This document shows, piece by piece, positions 24,942 through 33,977 of a stretch of 64,000 nucleotides of DNA. The notes under the pieces were generated by a model. The model saw nothing but the letters and a program-made list of their open reading frames with translations, had not been told where the DNA came from and did not search any database. Each line of letters begins with the position of its first letter. Position 1 is the stretch's first letter. Source of the stretch: Leadbetterella byssophila_A (GTDB lineage Bacteria > Bacteroidota > Bacteroidia > Cytophagales > Spirosomataceae); NCBI GenBank assembly GCA_040394735.1, contig JBEBRR010000016.1:1-64000 (forward strand). The letters are read 5' to 3'. The translations under genes were made by a program, and so were the position numbers.

Positions 24942-26986
24942 TTCAATAAATTATAAGCCAGCATCGATGAAACATAAGCCAACCCCGTCATAAAGAGAAT
25001 CTGTATGAGAGTCCATTTCCAGGAATTGGTTTCCCGACGCATAATGGCCACGGTAGAGATACACTGCATGGCAAATGCATAAAATAGCAGCAGTGAAATA
25101 CCCGTGGCCAGGTCAAACATTTTTGTGCCGTCAGGTCTCCTTTCCCGGGCCATCCGCTCCACAATCCGAACCTCCTCTTCTCCCTGGCTGCCTATATTAT
25201 ACAGGGTAGCCAGGTTGCCCACAAATACCTCGCGGGCGGCAAAAGAGGTAAGCACCGCAATACTCACCTTCCAGTCGTAACCCAGGGGCCGGAAAACAGG
25301 CTCAATACCGCTTCCCAGCAATCCGATATAAGAATTACGCAGCTTATACCCCGCTACCTCGTCCTGCAGCTCTTCCTCCGAAATATATTTTCCTGCAAAA
25401 GTAGCTGTCACTATTTCCTCTGCCTTCCCGAAGGTAGCAGCAGGCCCGTGCGAGCCCAGGAACCACAGGATCACCGACAACGCCAGGATGATCTTGCCTG
25501 CCCCTTCCACAAAAGAACGGGTTTTCTCTACCATGGTATTAAGCACGTTTCTGAACAGCGGTCTCCGGTAAGGCGGCATTTCAATGATAAGATAACTTTT
25601 GGCGGTGGTCATGATCACTTTTTTCAAAAGCCAGGCTCCTGTCAGCGCTGCCACGAAGCCCAGGCAATACATCAGGGTCATTACCAGCCCCCGGAGACCT
25701 ATGAACCCAAAAACGGTTTGTTCAGGGATCACCAGCGATATGATGATCACATATACCGGAATACGGGCCGAACAGGTAGCAAAGGGAGTTACCAGCATAG
25801 TGATCAGCCGCTCCCGTGCATTTTCAATATTCCGGGCCGACATAATGGCGGGAATGGCACAGGCCACGCCGGAGATCAGCGGCACCACTGATTTTCCGTT
25901 CAGACCGAACGGTCGCATCACCTTGTCCATCAGGAAAACCACCCGGCTCATATAACCGCTTTCTTCCAGCAGGGCAATAAACATAAAAAGAATAGCGATC
26001 TGGGGAATAAAAATCACCACCCCACCGATACCCGGGATAACCCCCTCAGCGAGCAGTTCCGTGAATTTTCCTTCCGGGAGGGTAGCGGATACCCAGGAAG
26101 AAAGCCGGGCAAACTTTTCGTCAATCCAGTCCATCGGAATAGCTGACCACGAAAAAATGGCCTGGAACACGAGCAGCATGATCGCAAAAAAGATCAGGTA
26201 TCCCCAGACACGATGGGTCAGTACCCTGTCAAACCTGGCCTGCCACCCGGTGGCTGCTGAAATATCTTTGGTATAAGCCAACTTCAGCACTTCACCTATC
26301 AGTTGGTAGCGCCTGATGGTCTCCTTTTGCTGAAGCCGTTTTATATCTGCCTCTGAATATCCGTCTTCACGGGCTCCTTCAGGGCTTCCTCCCTGTGAGC
26401 GCTTCAGCCAGGTCTTATAATCCATAGACCGGAAATAGCCGGCGTCTACTTCGGTAAGATCCAGTAAAGGTTTTGTGCCGGCATCTGTAAAGCGGGAGAT
26501 AGCCTCTTTCAGTTCAGCGATGCCGTGGCCGGTACGGGTGGAAAGCAGCACCACTTCCGTGTCCAGTTTTTCCGAAAGGATTTCGCGGTCAATCCCGATC
26601 CCTTTGACCGGCAGCTGGTCGGCCATATTGATTGCCAGTACAGTAGGAAATCCCAGGTCTTTGACCTGGGTGAAAAGCAGCAGGTTTCTTTTCAGGTTTT
26701 CTACTTCGGCCACCACTACGATCACATCCGGAAAGTACCTGTTGCTGCTGTCAAAAAGAGTTTCCAGCACCACCTCTTCGTCTTTCGAGCCCGGCTGAAG
26801 AGAATAAATGCCGGGCAGGTCGATCAGGGTTGCTTTGAGCGTATCACTGATCTTCGAATGCCCCGTTTTCCGGTCTACCGTAATACCTGGATAATTTCCA
26901 ACTTTCTGGTTAAGTCCGGTCAGGGTGTTAAAAACCGATGTCTTGCCCACATTGGGGTTCCCTACCAGGGCTACCTTAATTTCCAT
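24938..26986 (-). CDS. feoB: Ferrous iron transporter FeoB
   Basis: FeoB carries Fe(II) across the inner membrane under control of its cytoplasmic GTPase domain. The 682-residue product begins with the G1 motif GNPNVGKTS (9-17), the G2 region NYPGITVDRKTG, G3 DLPGIYSL and G4 NMAD. The membrane part has two Gate-type repeats, including SARNIENARERLITMLVTPF with a conserved Cys just after it (FATCSARIP), and a C-terminal AFAMQCISTVAIMRRE. It is somewhat shorter than the Escherichia coli protein, as is common in this phylum. Its start overlaps the feoA 3' end by 11 bases and its stop overlaps the Cys-rich peptide gene, giving a tight three-gene operon. Confidence 0.96.
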   Translation of the reverse strand: MEIKVALVGNPNVGKTSVFNTLTGLNQKVGNYPGITVDRKTGHSKISDTLKATLIDLPGIYSLQPGSKDEEVVLETLFDSSNRYFPDVIVVVAEVENLKRNLLLFTQVKDLGFPTVLAINMADQLPVKGIGIDREILSEKLDTEVVLLSTRTGHGIAELKEAISRFTDAGTKPLLDLTEVDAGYFRSMDYKTWLKRSQGGSPEGAREDGYSEADIKRLQQKETIRRYQLIGEVLKLAYTKDISAATGWQARFDRVLTHRVWGYLIFFAIMLLVFQAIFSWSAIPMDWIDEKFARLSSWVSATLPEGKFTELLAEGVIPGIGGVVIFIPQIAILFMFIALLEESGYMSRVVFLMDKVMRPFGLNGKSVVPLISGVACAIPAIMSARNIENARERLITMLVTPFATCSARIPVYVIIISLVIPEQTVFGFIGLRGLVMTLMYCLGFVAALTGAWLLKKVIMTTAKSYLIIEMPPYRRPLFRNVLNTMVEKTRSFVEGAGKIILALSVILWFLGSHGPAATFGKAEEIVTATFAGKYISEEELQDEVAGYKLRNSYIGLLGSGIEPVFRPLGYDWKVSIAVLTSFAAREVFVGNLATLYNIGSQGEEEVRIVERMARERRPDGTKMFDLATGISLLLFYAFAMQCISTVAIMRRETNSWKWTLIQILFMTGLAYVSSMLAYNLLK

Positions 26987-27218
26987 GCATTCCGTATGTT
27001 AATAGTTCCACATGTACCTGCATCGCCATATCCTTGCGGATACACAACGGCATACCGTCTATCCGGAGATAGTAGGGATCACCAAGAGGCGCTTTCAGGA
27101 TCAGTTCTACTTCACTTCCGGGAAAACAACCCATTTCAACGAGCTTCATAGGAAGATGATCCATTTCCAGGTGCCGGATCACTGCTTTCTGACCGGGCTT
27201 TAATTCGTGTAATTTCAT
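26976..27218 (-). CDS. feoA: FeoA domain protein
   Basis: FeoA is a small cytoplasmic SH3-like protein needed for FeoB-dependent Fe(II) uptake. The 80-residue product has the expected features: LHELKPGQKAVIRHLE, LVEMGCFPGSEVELILKAPLGDP and the closing IRKDMAMQVHVEL strand. The gene is first in the feo operon and overlaps feoB by 11 bases. A short palindrome just upstream of its ATG may be the operator for iron control. Confidence 0.94.
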   Translation of the reverse strand: MKLHELKPGQKAVIRHLEMDHLPMKLVEMGCFPGSEVELILKAPLGDPYYLRIDGMPLCIRKDMAMQVHVELLTYGMHGN

Positions 27219-27224
27219 TTTATT

Positions 27225-27235
27225 ATTAGACTAAT
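27225..27235. promoter_or_regulatory. Candidate iron-repressor site upstream of feoA
   Basis: The 11-base palindrome ATTAG-A-CTAAT lies 7 bases before the feoA ATG. Short interrupted palindromes of this type are seen with DtxR/Fur-type metalloregulators, and feo operons are usually iron-repressed. There is no direct proof; the arms are only five bases. Confidence 0.35.
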
Positions 27236-27246
27236 TCTATTCGTTT

Positions 27247-27302
27247 AAAAGTAGTGAGTGATGCTGTCAACGTGTTACCGGCTACCCAGAACCCGGAACT
27301 AT
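27247..27302. repeat. Dispersed intergenic repeat reaching into the GH3 gene
   Basis: It contains AAAAGTAGTGAGTGATG and, on the other strand, AGTTCCGGGTTCTGGGTAG, members of the same family as the repeats near 15.4, 33.9 and 47.7 kb. The latter word encodes the last residues and stop codon (VPGSG*) of the glycosidase. Confidence 0.55.
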
Positions 27303-29624
27303 AAACTTTCCTTCCAAACGGATATCCTCTGACGAAGCTCCTACCATGACCCGGAATTCTCCCGGTTCCACTATTCTTCGCATTTCTTTATTAAGAATTT
27401 CCAGGTCAGCAGCAGTAAGTGAAAAAGATACCTGCTGCTCTTCTCCCGGCTTCAGCCTTATTTTCCGGAACTGTTTCAGCTGCTTCCGGGGCTGTACCAC
27501 GGATGCCACTTCATCATGCAGGTAAATCTGAACCACTTCATCGCCTTCCCGTTCGCCCGTATTTTTCAGGCGGAAGCTTATCGTGAAGTCCGTCTTATCC
27601 TTTGCTTCTGTTTCCAGGTCCGAATATGCAAAAGTAGTATAGCTCTTTCCGTAGCCGAAAGCATACAACGGGGCAGCAGGCAGCTCTACATAATCGTGTC
27701 CCTGCGGATGTTTCCTGTTATAGTACACCGGCAGCTGACCCACCGAACGGGGAACCGATATAGGAAGCCTGCCCGAAGGGTCTGCATCACCCGAAAGCAC
27801 ATCGGCCAGGGCATTGCCTCCCTCCTGCCCCGGATACCACGCCGTCAGCAGCGCATCTGCGTTCTCTGCTGCCCAGTTCATTTCCAGCGGCCTTCCCTGG
27901 ATATAAATCACCACCAGCGGTGTTCCTGTGGCCCGAACCGCCTCCAGCAGTTCCTGTTGCCTTCCGAGAAGCCCGAGAGTGGCCCGGTCAAAACCTTCCC
28001 CGTTTTCCATATCCTGTACCAACGCCCGGTCCTGTACCGCCGCCCCGGTTTCGATATATTTTGTCCTGAAATCACGTGCGCTGGAGCCTCCCACCACCAT
28101 TATGGCCACTTCTGCCTCCCGGGCCGCCTTCACGGCTGCCGGTATATCGGCATGCATTGTGTCTCTGACCGCCACTCCTTTTACATAAGTCACCCGGGCT
28201 CCTTTAAAACGCCGTTGTATTCCCTCGTAAACCGTCACCACATGGCTTTCTTCCTGGGGCGCGGTATAGTCGCCTAACTGGTTATAGCGGTTATCCGCAT
28301 TGGGCCCTATCACGGCTATGCGTTTAAGACCCGGTGCAAGCGGAAGAATACCGTTTTTATTTTCGAGCAGTACTACTGATTCCCGGGCCACTTCACGGGC
28401 CAGCGCGATATGTTCTGCCGTACGCACGCCCCGGGCCGCCTTTGCAGGATCTACATACGGGTTTTCAAATAAACCCATTTCAAACTTCAGCTTCAGGATA
28501 CGCCCGGCAGCTTCATCCAGCTGCTGCGGCGTGATTTTTCCTTCTTCCACTGATTTTTTTATATCGGCGAAACCAGAGGCGCCCAGGTCCATATCCACTC
28601 CCGCCCCAAGCGAAAGCTCACCGGCTTCTTTCAGATTCTGCGCCACCCGGTGGCTTCCGGCCAGTCCGTTGATACTGAAAAGGTCTGAAACCACAAATCC
28701 ACGGAAGCCCCACTGCGTTTTGAGCAACTCACGGTAGAGATAAGGGTTAGCGGTACAGGGCACGCCGTCTATGGAGTTATAGGCGGTCATAACTGACAAT
28801 GCCCCGGCCTTTACTGCCGCTCTGAAAGGAGGAAAAAAATTCTCATGAAGCTCTCTTTCGCCAATCAGGGCGGTGTTGCCGTTATGGCCTCCTTCCGGAA
28901 TTCCGTAGGCAATAAAGTGCTTCAGCGTAGTTACCACGCTGTAGGGCCGGGTAAGATCTCCGCCGCCGCTACCCTGAACTGCCGCCACACCCATGGCAGA
29001 AGTCAATACGGGATCTTCACCGAAGCTTTCCTCCACACGCGACCACCGCGGATCCCGCGACAGGTCCATCACCGGGCCGTAACTGATATGCGCGCCCTGA
29101 AGGCGTACTTCCCTGGCCATGGCCGCAGCAGCTTTACTGATCAGTCCGGGATTCCAGGTAGCAGCCTGTCCTATACCCGTAGGGAAAACCGTGGTACCTA
29201 TGGCCATATGGCCGTGAGGCGACTCTTCCGCCAGAAACAAGGGAATGCCCAGCCGGGTATTTTCTTTTACATATTTCTGAAGTGTATTTCCGGCGCGGGC
29301 AGCCAGCTCCGGGGTAAGCCCGGTTTCCAGTGTTTTCCGGGTCCAGGGATCGGCCCGGTACACTCCCCAGAAAGCGCCGGCATGACGCGTGCCGGTCATC
29401 TCCCGGAACGCCGGAGAAATATTTACAGAATCTCCGTTCTTCTCATACATTTCCCAGCCCATAGGACACAGCAGCTGCCCCACTTTTTCATCGGCGGTCA
29501 TACGGGCCAGCAGATCGCGTGTCCGTTCCTCAGGACTCAGGCGCGGATTTTTATACGCGGGCGCCTGCCCTGCAGCCGTAAACGATAAGATGCTAAATAA
29601 AAGAACGGATATTCTTCGAAACAT
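27282..29624 (-). CDS. Glycoside hydrolase family 3, exported beta-glucosidase/xylosidase-like
   Basis: This 780-residue enzyme should cleave terminal beta-linked sugars in the periplasm or outside the cell. A signal peptide (ending FTAAGQ) is followed by the GH3 TIM barrel with FLAEESPHGH, ESFGEDP, TTLKHFIAYG and the nucleophile Asp in GFVVSDLFSI (about residue 314). The alpha/beta sandwich and a C-terminal fibronectin-III-like domain (NTGEREGDEVVQIYLHD) complete the usual plan. GH3 enzymes commonly have SDW where this has SDL. Substrate is not predictable. I chose the ATG at 29624 because a -7 element overlaps the next upstream in-frame start. The last codons come from a dispersed repeat. 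Confidence 0.92.
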   Translation of the reverse strand: MFRRISVLLFSILSFTAAGQAPAYKNPRLSPEERTRDLLARMTADEKVGQLLCPMGWEMYEKNGDSVNISPAFREMTGTRHAGAFWGVYRADPWTRKTLETGLTPELAARAGNTLQKYVKENTRLGIPLFLAEESPHGHMAIGTTVFPTGIGQAATWNPGLISKAAAAMAREVRLQGAHISYGPVMDLSRDPRWSRVEESFGEDPVLTSAMGVAAVQGSGGGDLTRPYSVVTTLKHFIAYGIPEGGHNGNTALIGERELHENFFPPFRAAVKAGALSVMTAYNSIDGVPCTANPYLYRELLKTQWGFRGFVVSDLFSINGLAGSHRVAQNLKEAGELSLGAGVDMDLGASGFADIKKSVEEGKITPQQLDEAAGRILKLKFEMGLFENPYVDPAKAARGVRTAEHIALAREVARESVVLLENKNGILPLAPGLKRIAVIGPNADNRYNQLGDYTAPQEESHVVTVYEGIQRRFKGARVTYVKGVAVRDTMHADIPAAVKAAREAEVAIMVVGGSSARDFRTKYIETGAAVQDRALVQDMENGEGFDRATLGLLGRQQELLEAVRATGTPLVVIYIQGRPLEMNWAAENADALLTAWYPGQEGGNALADVLSGDADPSGRLPISVPRSVGQLPVYYNRKHPQGHDYVELPAAPLYAFGYGKSYTTFAYSDLETEAKDKTDFTISFRLKNTGEREGDEVVQIYLHDEVASVVQPRKQLKQFRKIRLKPGEEQQVSFSLTAADLEILNKEMRRIVEPGEFRVMVGASSEDIRLEGKFIVPGSG

Positions 29625-29642
29625 ATCGCCTGTATAAGACTT

Positions 29643-29650
29643 CAAAATTA
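29643..29650 (-). promoter_or_regulatory. -7 promoter element for the GH3 gene
   Basis: On the minus strand this reads TAATTTTG (TAnnTTTG), 18 bases before the chosen ATG. It overlaps an upstream in-frame ATG, which argues against that start. Confidence 0.55.
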
Positions 29651-29972
29651 GGCAAAATATCCTGAAAATCCCCTACTACAGGCATGAAAACCGGTAACGC
29701 CAGCTCAAAGCCTCCTGCTCTTCGGCAGGGTGAACAATACAGAATTCTGTCTTACCGGATAATTCAATGCAAAATATCCTCCTGTATAGCCGGATAGTTA
29801 TCACTACAAAATTTTGATTTTTCCGAAAATACTTTAGAGTTTCACGCGAAAACAGAACAATAACAAGATAGAATTTAATTATTCCATTCGAAATAAAAAT
29901 TTATCAAAATAATAAAAGCCTGAATAATATATCGCATTTATATTTGAACACAATATACAATATAGGAAAGTC
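29651..29972. other. Divergent intergenic region between the GH3 and glutamate dehydrogenase genes
   Basis: About 320 bases without a gene. It holds a small GC hairpin (CCTGC-TCTTCG-GCAGG, near 29714-29729), the 12-base palindrome ACAGAATTCTGT (29739-29750), and an AT-rich segment leading to the -7 element TATATTTG (29939-29946) for glutamate dehydrogenase. No regulator can be assigned to either structure. Confidence 0.5.
29939..29946 (+). promoter_or_regulatory. -7 promoter element for gdhA
   Basis: TATATTTG fits TAnnTTTG and lies 26 bases before the TTG start codon. No good -33 TTG is visible at 17-23 bases upstream. Confidence 0.5.
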
Positions 29973-31301
29973 TTGGATATACTTACAACTATCCGGGAGA
30001 GAAATCCCGGTGAACCCGAATTTTTACAGGCCGTACATGAAGTAGCCGAATACATTGTGCCATTTATTGAGCAAAACTCCCTCTACAGCACTTTCAAGGT
30101 ATTTGAAAGGATGGCAGAACCGGAAAGAGTGATCATTTTCAGGGTTCCATGGGTAGATGACCAGGGAGAGATTCAGATCAACCGGGGCTACAGGGTTCAG
30201 ATGAGTTCAGTGATAGGCCCCTACAAAGGCGGCCTCCGCTTCCACCCCTCGGTAACTCTCAGCGTACTGAAGTTCCTGGCTTTTGAGCAAACCTTCAAAA
30301 ACAGCCTTACCGGGCTCCCTATGGGAGGCGGAAAGGGAGGTTCGGACTTTGACCCCAAAGGCAAGTCAGATGCCGAGGTAATGCGGTTCTGCCAGAGCTT
30401 CATGACCGAACTGTACCGTCATATCGGCCCTGACCTTGATGTGCCCGCCGGGGACATCGGTGTCGGGAAAAGGGAGATCGGGTATATGTTCGGACAATAC
30501 AAGCGGATCAAGAATGAGTTTACCGGGGTGCTCACCGGTAAAGGATTCGAATGGGGGGGAAGCCGGATACGGCCGGAAGCCACCGGCTACGGACTTATCT
30601 ATTTCGTTCAGGAAATTTTCAAGACCATCGGCGAAAGCTGGGAAGGCAAGCGGATCACCATCTCCGGTTCGGGAAATGTGGCCCAGTTTGCCGCTGAAAA
30701 ATCCATCCAATGTGGTGCAAAAGTGCTTACGATGTCGGATTCCGGCGGATATATTTATGACGAAAGCGGCATCACTCCTGAAAAGCTGGCATTTATCACT
30801 GAACTGAAAGAAGTGAAAAGAGGCCGGATCAGGGAATACGTGGACCGTTACCCGGAAGCCCGCTTTTTTGAAAATGAAAAACCCTGGAATGTGAAGTGTG
30901 ACATCGCTCTTCCCTGTGCCACGCAGAATGAACTGGACGGAGAAGATGCCCGGAAGCTTGTCCGCAACGGGTGCCGTTTTGTGGCCGAGGGAGCCAATAT
31001 GCCCAGCACTACGGAGGCAATTGCCCTGTTCAATAAGGAGAAAATCTACTATGTGCCGGGAAAAGCGGCCAATGCCGGCGGAGTAGCGGTATCCGGGCTG
31101 GAAATGACCCAGAATTCACTGCGTTATGCCTGGTTCAAAGAGAAGGTAGATGACCGCCTGCGGATCATCATGCGGGGTATCCATGACACCTGTGTTAAGT
31201 ACGGCCGGGAAAAAGACGGCCATATTAATTACGAAAAAGGTGCCAATATCGGCGGTTTCGTAAAGGTGGCCGATGCGATGATCGACCAGGGCATTGTTTA
31301 G
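29973..31301 (+). CDS. gdhA: Glutamate dehydrogenase (GdhA type)
   Basis: The hexameric small-subunit-type enzyme interconverts 2-oxoglutarate plus ammonium and glutamate in the cytoplasm, usually with NADPH. The 442-residue product aligns throughout with the GdhA family: NPGEPEFLQAVHEV near the N-terminus, YKGGLRFHPSV, the catalytic region LPMGGGKGGSDFDPKGKSD, DVPAGDIGVGKREIGYM, GGSRIRPEATGYG and the Rossmann motif ISGSGNVAQFA. The start is a TTG preceded by AGGAAAG; the next downstream Met would lose conserved N-terminal residues. NADP preference is inferred from family resemblance only. Its 3' end overlaps convergent queG by 4 bases. Confidence 0.95.
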   Translation: MDILTTIRERNPGEPEFLQAVHEVAEYIVPFIEQNSLYSTFKVFERMAEPERVIIFRVPWVDDQGEIQINRGYRVQMSSVIGPYKGGLRFHPSVTLSVLKFLAFEQTFKNSLTGLPMGGGKGGSDFDPKGKSDAEVMRFCQSFMTELYRHIGPDLDVPAGDIGVGKREIGYMFGQYKRIKNEFTGVLTGKGFEWGGSRIRPEATGYGLIYFVQEIFKTIGESWEGKRITISGSGNVAQFAAEKSIQCGAKVLTMSDSGGYIYDESGITPEKLAFITELKEVKRGRIREYVDRYPEARFFENEKPWNVKCDIALPCATQNELDGEDARKLVRNGCRFVAEGANMPSTTEAIALFNKEKIYYVPGKAANAGGVAVSGLEMTQNSLRYAWFKEKVDDRLRIIMRGIHDTCVKYGREKDGHINYEKGANIGGFVKVADAMIDQGIV

Positions 31302-32218
31302 CCTTCCTTTATAAAGCGGATATTTCTTTTCAGGCCTTCCAGCTTCGTACGTTTTACCGGGGAGTTTTTAAATAAAACATTAAAAACTTCCTGTGTGATT
31401 TCTTCCCAGTCTTTGAATTCTTTCAGGCTTTCCCCGGGGGAAAACTCAGGTGTGCGGTGTGGCCGGGCAAAGGAATTCCAGGGGCATACATCCTGGCAGA
31501 TATCGCATCCGAACGCCCAGTTTTCCATTTTCCCCCTGAATTCTTCGGGAATCTGGTCTTTCAGCTCAATGGTCAGGTAGCTGATACACTTGCTGCCGTC
31601 TACCTGGTAGGGTTCTGCAATGGCCCCGGTTGGGCACGCATCTATACAGGCCGTACAGGTACCGCAGTAATCTTTTATCGGGCCGTCGGGTTCCAGTTCC
31701 AGGTCAGTGATCAGCTCACCGATAAAAAAGAAGCTTCCGATATTCCGGTTAATAATATTACTGTTTTTGCCTGCCCAGCCGAGCCCCGACCGCCTGGCCC
31801 AGGCTTTATCCATTACGGGAGCCGAGTCTACAAATGCCCGGCCGTTGATTTCCCCTATTTCTTCACGGATGCGCGCTGTCAGTGTTTTGAGCTTGTCTTT
31901 AATAACATAATGATAGTCGGTTCCGTAGGCATACTTGGATATCCTGTACTCCGTTCCGGTCAATTCCTCTTCCGGAAAATAATTCAGTATCACCGTGATC
32001 ACCGAGCGGGCATCTTCCACCAGCAGCCTCGGATCCAGCCGTTTGTCGAAGTAATTGGCCATATAAGCCATCTTCCCGTGGTAATTTTTATTCAGCCAGC
32101 TCTCCAGTCTGCGGGCTTCCTCTTCCAGGAATTCCGCCTTTGAGATGCCACAGAAATCAAACCCGGCCTCCGCGGCCAGCCGTTTAATAATCGCTGAATT
32201 TCTCCTGACAAACTCCAT
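31298..32218 (-). CDS. queG: Epoxyqueuosine reductase
   Basis: QueG performs the last step of queuosine synthesis in tRNA, reducing epoxyqueuosine with cobalamin and two 4Fe-4S clusters. The 306-residue product has the N-terminal cobalamin-binding part (FDFCGISKAEFLEEEARRL, YGTDYHYVIKDKLK, DSAPVMDKAWARRSGLGWAGKN). Two ferredoxin-type Cys clusters follow, CGTCTACIDACPTGAI and FGCDICQDVCPWN. Length matches the core of the family. A -7 promoter element sits just upstream of its ATG. Confidence 0.96.
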   Translation of the reverse strand: MEFVRRNSAIIKRLAAEAGFDFCGISKAEFLEEEARRLESWLNKNYHGKMAYMANYFDKRLDPRLLVEDARSVITVILNYFPEEELTGTEYRISKYAYGTDYHYVIKDKLKTLTARIREEIGEINGRAFVDSAPVMDKAWARRSGLGWAGKNSNIINRNIGSFFFIGELITDLELEPDGPIKDYCGTCTACIDACPTGAIAEPYQVDGSKCISYLTIELKDQIPEEFRGKMENWAFGCDICQDVCPWNSFARPHRTPEFSPGESLKEFKDWEEITQEVFNVLFKNSPVKRTKLEGLKRNIRFIKEG

Positions 32219-32226
32219 AGTACCGG

Positions 32227-32234
32227 CAAAATTA
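32227..32234 (-). promoter_or_regulatory. -7 promoter element for queG
   Basis: On the minus strand TAATTTTG matches TAnnTTTG, 8 bases from the ATG, implying a very short or leaderless 5' end. Confidence 0.45.
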
Positions 32235-32346
32235 CGACGTCCAACCCGCTTTGTTTTAAATTATTAGCTTTTTTTAAGAATCAGGATACAGATTTTTACT
32301 AAATTTACCGGCCTTGCTCCGGCAATGGACTAACCAACAAACCCTA

Positions 32347-33147
32347 ATGAAGAAATTACCTCTGCTGATGACAGCCTCTGTGGATACACACGGTATGTCT
32401 CAGGCACGCTTCAACCCGCAGCAACGGGAAGAAATGTACATCAATGTGCTTCGTTTTTACGGCAAAAAACTTCTGGATAAAAGCAACTATTCCCTTGTAT
32501 TCGCCGAAAATTCCGGCTGGGACCTGAACCGGATCAAATCCGCATTACCTGAAAAATACCTTCAGAAAACAGAATTTCTGGCGCTGGATCCGAAGGATTT
32601 CGATATTTCCAGGGGAAAGGGATACAACGAGGTGCTGCTTATCAAAACAGCCATAGAACAGTCTGCTACCCTGCAGAAGCACCGGGCCTTTTTAAAGGTC
32701 ACCGGCCGCTATCCGGTATTTAACATCCGGTATTTTCTTGATTACGGCAGCCGCGAAATTCTTGAGAAAGGAAAAGATCTTTATATTGATATGAAAGACC
32801 ACAGCCTGTACGGAAAACTGGGACTGAACTGGTGCAGCCGGTTTGCTGATGTGCGGCTTTTCGGGATCACCAATACATTCTTTCTCAATTATGTGGCAAC
32901 GGAAAAGCATCATCTCAATGACAGCGAGGGGAAAATGTTCGAGGGATTGATGTACAATCTTATCAAGCCCCGGATGGACGACCGGCAGCTGGTTTACCGC
33001 TTTAACCGCGAACCCCGCTATGGGGGAGTGGAAGGAACTCTCATTCCGGCTTTTTCTTTTGCCGAAAATCAGAATTCCTTTAAAAGCAGGATAAAGCGCC
33101 TCACCGGCAATATGCTCCGGCTGGTGGCGCCTGATTTCCTGTTTTAG
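32347..33147 (+). CDS. Hypothetical cytoplasmic protein, possibly glycosyltransferase-like
   Basis: I do not recognise this 266-residue protein with confidence. It has no signal peptide. The opening LLMTASVDTHGM followed by a helix (REEMYINVLRFYGKKLL) and later FLKVTGRYPVFNIRYFLD is reminiscent of GT-A-type glycosyltransferases acting on capsular or lipopolysaccharide sugars, in which a similar K-x-T/S-G-R-Y motif occurs, but no DXD motif at the usual place is clear. I chose the ATG before KKLPLLM; the frame extends 33 bases upstream. The gene stands alone between queG and the superoxide dismutase gene. Confidence 0.55.
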   Translation: MKKLPLLMTASVDTHGMSQARFNPQQREEMYINVLRFYGKKLLDKSNYSLVFAENSGWDLNRIKSALPEKYLQKTEFLALDPKDFDISRGKGYNEVLLIKTAIEQSATLQKHRAFLKVTGRYPVFNIRYFLDYGSREILEKGKDLYIDMKDHSLYGKLGLNWCSRFADVRLFGITNTFFLNYVATEKHHLNDSEGKMFEGLMYNLIKPRMDDRQLVYRFNREPRYGGVEGTLIPAFSFAENQNSFKSRIKRLTGNMLRLVAPDFLF

Positions 33148-33149
33148 GG

Positions 33150-33175
33150 CCGGGTACCCGGTCCGGGATACCCGG
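33150..33175. terminator. GC-rich hairpin between convergent genes
   Basis: Arms CCGGGTA (33150-33156) and TACCCGG (33169-33175) enclose CCCGG-T-CCGGG, itself a palindrome. It lies between the stop codons of the preceding gene and the superoxide dismutase gene and could end transcription from both sides, though no T-run follows. Confidence 0.5.
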
Positions 33176-33183
33176 AACGGCAG

Positions 33184-33888
33184 TTATTTCTTTTTCAATG
33201 CCGCATTGTAATTTTTCTCCGCCTGATCCCAGTTCACCAGGTTCCAGAAAGCATTTACATAGTCGGCCCGCTTATTCTGGTATTTTAGGTAATAAGCGTG
33301 CTCCCAAACATCAATTCCGATAATGGGGCAACCCTTCACTTCCGCCACATCCATATAAGGGTTATCCTGGTTAGGCGTGGAAACCACTTTCAGCGTACCG
33401 TCTTTCTGGAGGATAAGCCAGGCCCATCCCGATCCGAAGCGTGCCGCTGCTGCCTTATTGAATTCTTCCTTCATTTGGTCTGTGCTGCCAAAGGTGTCGT
33501 TGATCTTCTTAAGAAGCTTTCCGGAAGGAGTGGTTTTTGACGGGCTCAGAATTTCCCAGAAGAAGGAATGATTCCAGTGTCCGCCCCCGTTATTCCGCAC
33601 GGCAGCACTGTATTTTGAAATATTCCGAATGATATCTTCGAGGCTCAGCTTCGATACATCCGTATCTGCCAGTGCCTTATTGAGGTTATCTACATAGGCC
33701 TTATGGTGGCGGGTATGGTGGATCTCCATGGTTTGGGCATCCACATGGGGTTCCAGGGCATTGTATGCGTAAGGCAATTGAGGCAGCGTAAATTTACCCT
33801 CAGCAGTCAGCGGCGAAAGCCCCGCCCATGAGGTGCGTGTGGCCGCCAGGCCCAGGGCCAGCGTAGCCAGAAAATTTTTTCTTTTCAT
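33184..33888 (-). CDS. Exported Fe/Mn superoxide dismutase
   Basis: This 234-residue enzyme dismutates superoxide. All four metal ligands are visible: His in MEIHHTRHH, His in GGHWNHSFFW, and Asp and His in DVWEHAYYL. Gly-Gly before the HWNH motif and the GSGWAWL segment are standard. Unusually, an N-terminal export signal (MKRKNFLATLALGLAATRTSWA) precedes the enzyme, so it should act in the periplasm; it lacks a twin-arginine pair, so Sec export is more likely. The open frame extends 63 bases upstream through a dispersed repeat, and I used the ATG that gives a clean signal peptide. Metal choice (Fe or Mn) cannot be read from the sequence. Confidence 0.93.
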   Translation of the reverse strand: MKRKNFLATLALGLAATRTSWAGLSPLTAEGKFTLPQLPYAYNALEPHVDAQTMEIHHTRHHKAYVDNLNKALADTDVSKLSLEDIIRNISKYSAAVRNNGGGHWNHSFFWEILSPSKTTPSGKLLKKINDTFGSTDQMKEEFNKAAAARFGSGWAWLILQKDGTLKVVSTPNQDNPYMDVAEVKGCPIIGIDVWEHAYYLKYQNKRADYVNAFWNLVNWDQAEKNYNAALKKK

Positions 33889-33901
33889 TATGTATAAATA
33901 T

Positions 33902-33942
33902 TTAGTTCCGAGTAATGAGTGGTGAGTTCCGGGTAGTGAGTT
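33902..33942. repeat. Dispersed intergenic repeat
   Basis: It contains GTTCCGAGTAATGAGTGG followed by GAGTTCCGGGTAGTGAG, the clearest copy of the repeat family. The same words appear at 47.7 kb and, inverted, at 15.4 kb. Confidence 0.65.
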
Positions 33943-33977
33943 TTTAAGCAAATTATCTTTAATTTTCAGCTTTTAAC

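Noticed and set aside
33889..33951. N-terminal extension of the superoxide dismutase
   Set aside because: It is repeat-derived and would bury the signal peptide.
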